Shown: positions 4,223 through 5,415 of the stretch, piece by piece
Layout: each line of letters opens with the position of its first letter
Numbering within the stretch: position 1 is the stretch's first letter
Origin: Bacillota bacterium
GTDB lineage: Bacteria; Bacillota; Clostridia; Lachnospirales; Lachnospiraceae
Direction of reading: 5' to 3'
DNA length: 5,415 bases
NCBI GenBank assembly: GCA_023387635.1
Contig: JAEWHU010000170.1
Span: 1-5,415 of the forward strand
The notes under the pieces: generated by a model
Seen by the model: only the letters and a program-made list of their open reading frames with translations
What the model was told of the DNA's origin: nothing
Database searches by the model: none
Program-made: the position numbers and the translations under genes

Positions 4223-5415
4223 ATGGAAGAAAAATTTAAAATAGGGGAGTATGAGAGAACTTACTACCGTTCTAAAGTGCATCCTCTATTCTGTAATATT
4301 ATCTTGCAGCAATGGGGTGATTATTTTGGAAACTCGGGAGAATTTCAGGTTGAGCTTGGTTGTAAAGATGTAGAACATACAGAACAAGTGTCACAGGCAT
4401 ATAAAAAGACATGGGATTACTTTAAAAATAACCAGAAAGAACTTCTTGATATTGCGTTGCAAACTGCAACAGTAGAATATGGATATATATGGGAGCATGA
4501 CTCATGCTTTATGTCTGATGAGAAGTTTAGAAACAGATTCGAGCTTTATAAAAGGCTTCAAAATAAAGACACCTTAAGAAATTATGTTATAGCAGATCGA
4601 ATTATCTTTACTCCAATCTTAGAAAATGAAATGTGTTATATAGGTATTCGCTTGATTGAAATAAAAGAGGATGAAGCTGATATTGATAATTTTCCACAAT
4701 TTTGGATTGTGTTTGAAGAAAATAAAGTGATCGGTATAATAGAAGTAAACGGTGGGGGTATGGATAATATATTATTCAAAATTGTTAATTTGTATAGAGA
4801 AACAAGTACCCCCCAATATATCTCTATGTGGAGAATAGGATTGGAAGAACAGCAAAATGATAATATTACAAATGAAGATACGTATATTCCGAATAATCTA
4901 GGACGAGGTGGAGTTCTTACAAAGTTTGAAAGATTAGCACCTTACTTATCCTGTATGTCTATGGAACCAGTAACTCTAGAAAAGGAACCCTTTTACACTT
5001 TGCCAAGAGGAGCACGTCCTTTAGGTGATTATGGTACCGAACAAATCTTTTTAATACGGAAGTTACCTTGTAAAAAGTGGGAGGACTGCCCCGTATTTTA
5101 TGCTGATTTAGAATTTGCAGAGGTGACTCCACTGGCAGAAAATCTAGCAACCTTTTTAAAACTTGCTTGTATGGTCGGCTCATTCCTTGCTGTTGCAGGT
5201 GCAGTTGGTGCTTCTGTGAGTGAATATGAGCGTTACCTAAAAGGAATGCGGATGGGAGCAGACGCCAAAGAAGCAATCAAAGTAATTGAAGTAAACTTTA
5301 CTTTACCTGAAATAGATAATGTCCTAAATTATGTAAACAAACTACAAAAGGATAAAGAACTAATAGCAATGGGTAAAAAATTGTATCGTCAAATTCATAA
5401 GAAACGTGGATGGGA
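4223..5415 (+). CDS. Large protein with DUF6985-like N-terminal region, C-terminus cut off
   Basis: An open frame runs from ATG 4223 to the window edge without a stop: 397 complete codons, so the protein is longer than this. The start has AAGGGAG at 4208-4214 with 8-base spacing. There is no signal peptide, so it is probably cytoplasmic. Residues about 25-180 resemble DUF6985 as I remember it: a tryptophan/beta-rich start (WGDYFGNSGEFQVEL, 31-45), a Q-x-AY-x-x-x-x-x-x-F helix (58-67), then CYIGIRL (138-144) and WIVFEENKVIGI (161-172). Residues 290-340 (PVFYADLEFAEVTPLAENLA, then TFLKLACM and SEYERYLKGM) faintly recall the C-terminal part of SMI1/KNR4-like (SUKH) proteins, but this is uncertain. 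The segment at 309-330 is hydrophobic and alanine/glycine-rich, possibly a buried helix. The C-terminal part is lysine-rich. DUF6985 has no established function. The gene has its own promoter overlapped by an inverted repeat. Confidence 0.8.
   Translation, partial: MEEKFKIGEYERTYYRSKVHPLFCNIILQQWGDYFGNSGEFQVELGCKDVEHTEQVSQAYKKTWDYFKNNQKELLDIALQTATVEYGYIWEHDSCFMSDEKFRNRFELYKRLQNKDTLRNYVIADRIIFTPILENEMCYIGIRLIEIKEDEADIDNFPQFWIVFEENKVIGIIEVNGGGMDNILFKIVNLYRETSTPQYISMWRIGLEEQQNDNITNEDTYIPNNLGRGGVLTKFERLAPYLSCMSMEPVTLEKEPFYTLPRGARPLGDYGTEQIFLIRKLPCKKWEDCPVFYADLEFAEVTPLAENLATFLKLACMVGSFLAVAGAVGASVSEYERYLKGMRMGADAKEAIKVIEVNFTLPEIDNVLNYVNKLQKDKELIAMGKKLYRQIHKKRGW

Noticed and set aside
4959..5276. 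105-codon minus-strand open frame inside the right-hand gene
   Set aside because: It is antisense to a long frame that has a promoter and ribosome site, and its product is rich in Leu, His and Gln without recognisable motifs.

Overview
The window is AT-rich with small, tightly spaced genes, strong AGGAGG-like ribosome sites and sigma-A-like promoters. This fits a low-GC Firmicute. The gene families (DUF2975 with a YozG-like regulator, a DUF4173/DUF4153-type membrane protein, a LacI regulator beside a RbsD/FucU gene, and a DUF6985-like protein) suggest a clostridial, probably Lachnospiraceae-like, genome. That taxonomic placement is inference, since nothing here is a phylogenetic marker.

Left third (1-1437). 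On the minus strand a LacI-family repressor (190-1122) is followed by the first 14 codons of a RbsD/FucU-family sugar mutarotase/pyranase gene that runs off the left edge. A perfect 14-bp palindrome with a central CG lies directly before the mutarotase ribosome site and is the obvious candidate operator. The 315-bp divergent region (1123-1437) holds a minus-strand promoter for the repressor bracketed by an inverted repeat, and a strong plus-strand promoter with a perfect 15-bp inverted repeat just upstream.

Middle (1334-4120). That plus-strand promoter drives a gene set that reads as one unit: a four-helix DUF2975 membrane protein, a 73-aa Cro/C1-type DNA-binding protein, and a 512-aa polytopic DUF4173/DUF4153-type membrane protein. 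The set ends at a long rho-independent terminator. Between the second and third genes sits a 149-151-bp palindromic element with near-perfect 16-bp terminal inverted repeats, a GC-rich core and a 14-16-bp flanking direct repeat. It looks like a recently inserted MITE-like element, and it carries a possible promoter pointing at the third gene.

Right end (4121-5415). A separate promoter with an extended -10 overlaps an inverted repeat and drives a gene with at least 397 codons that runs off the right edge. Its N-terminal part resembles DUF6985, and its C-terminal part is not recognised with confidence.

The best candidates for new biology are the regulated DUF2975/HTH/DUF4173 membrane module with its putative operator, the MITE-like insertion that now separates the two halves of this module, and the large uncharacterised right-hand protein.
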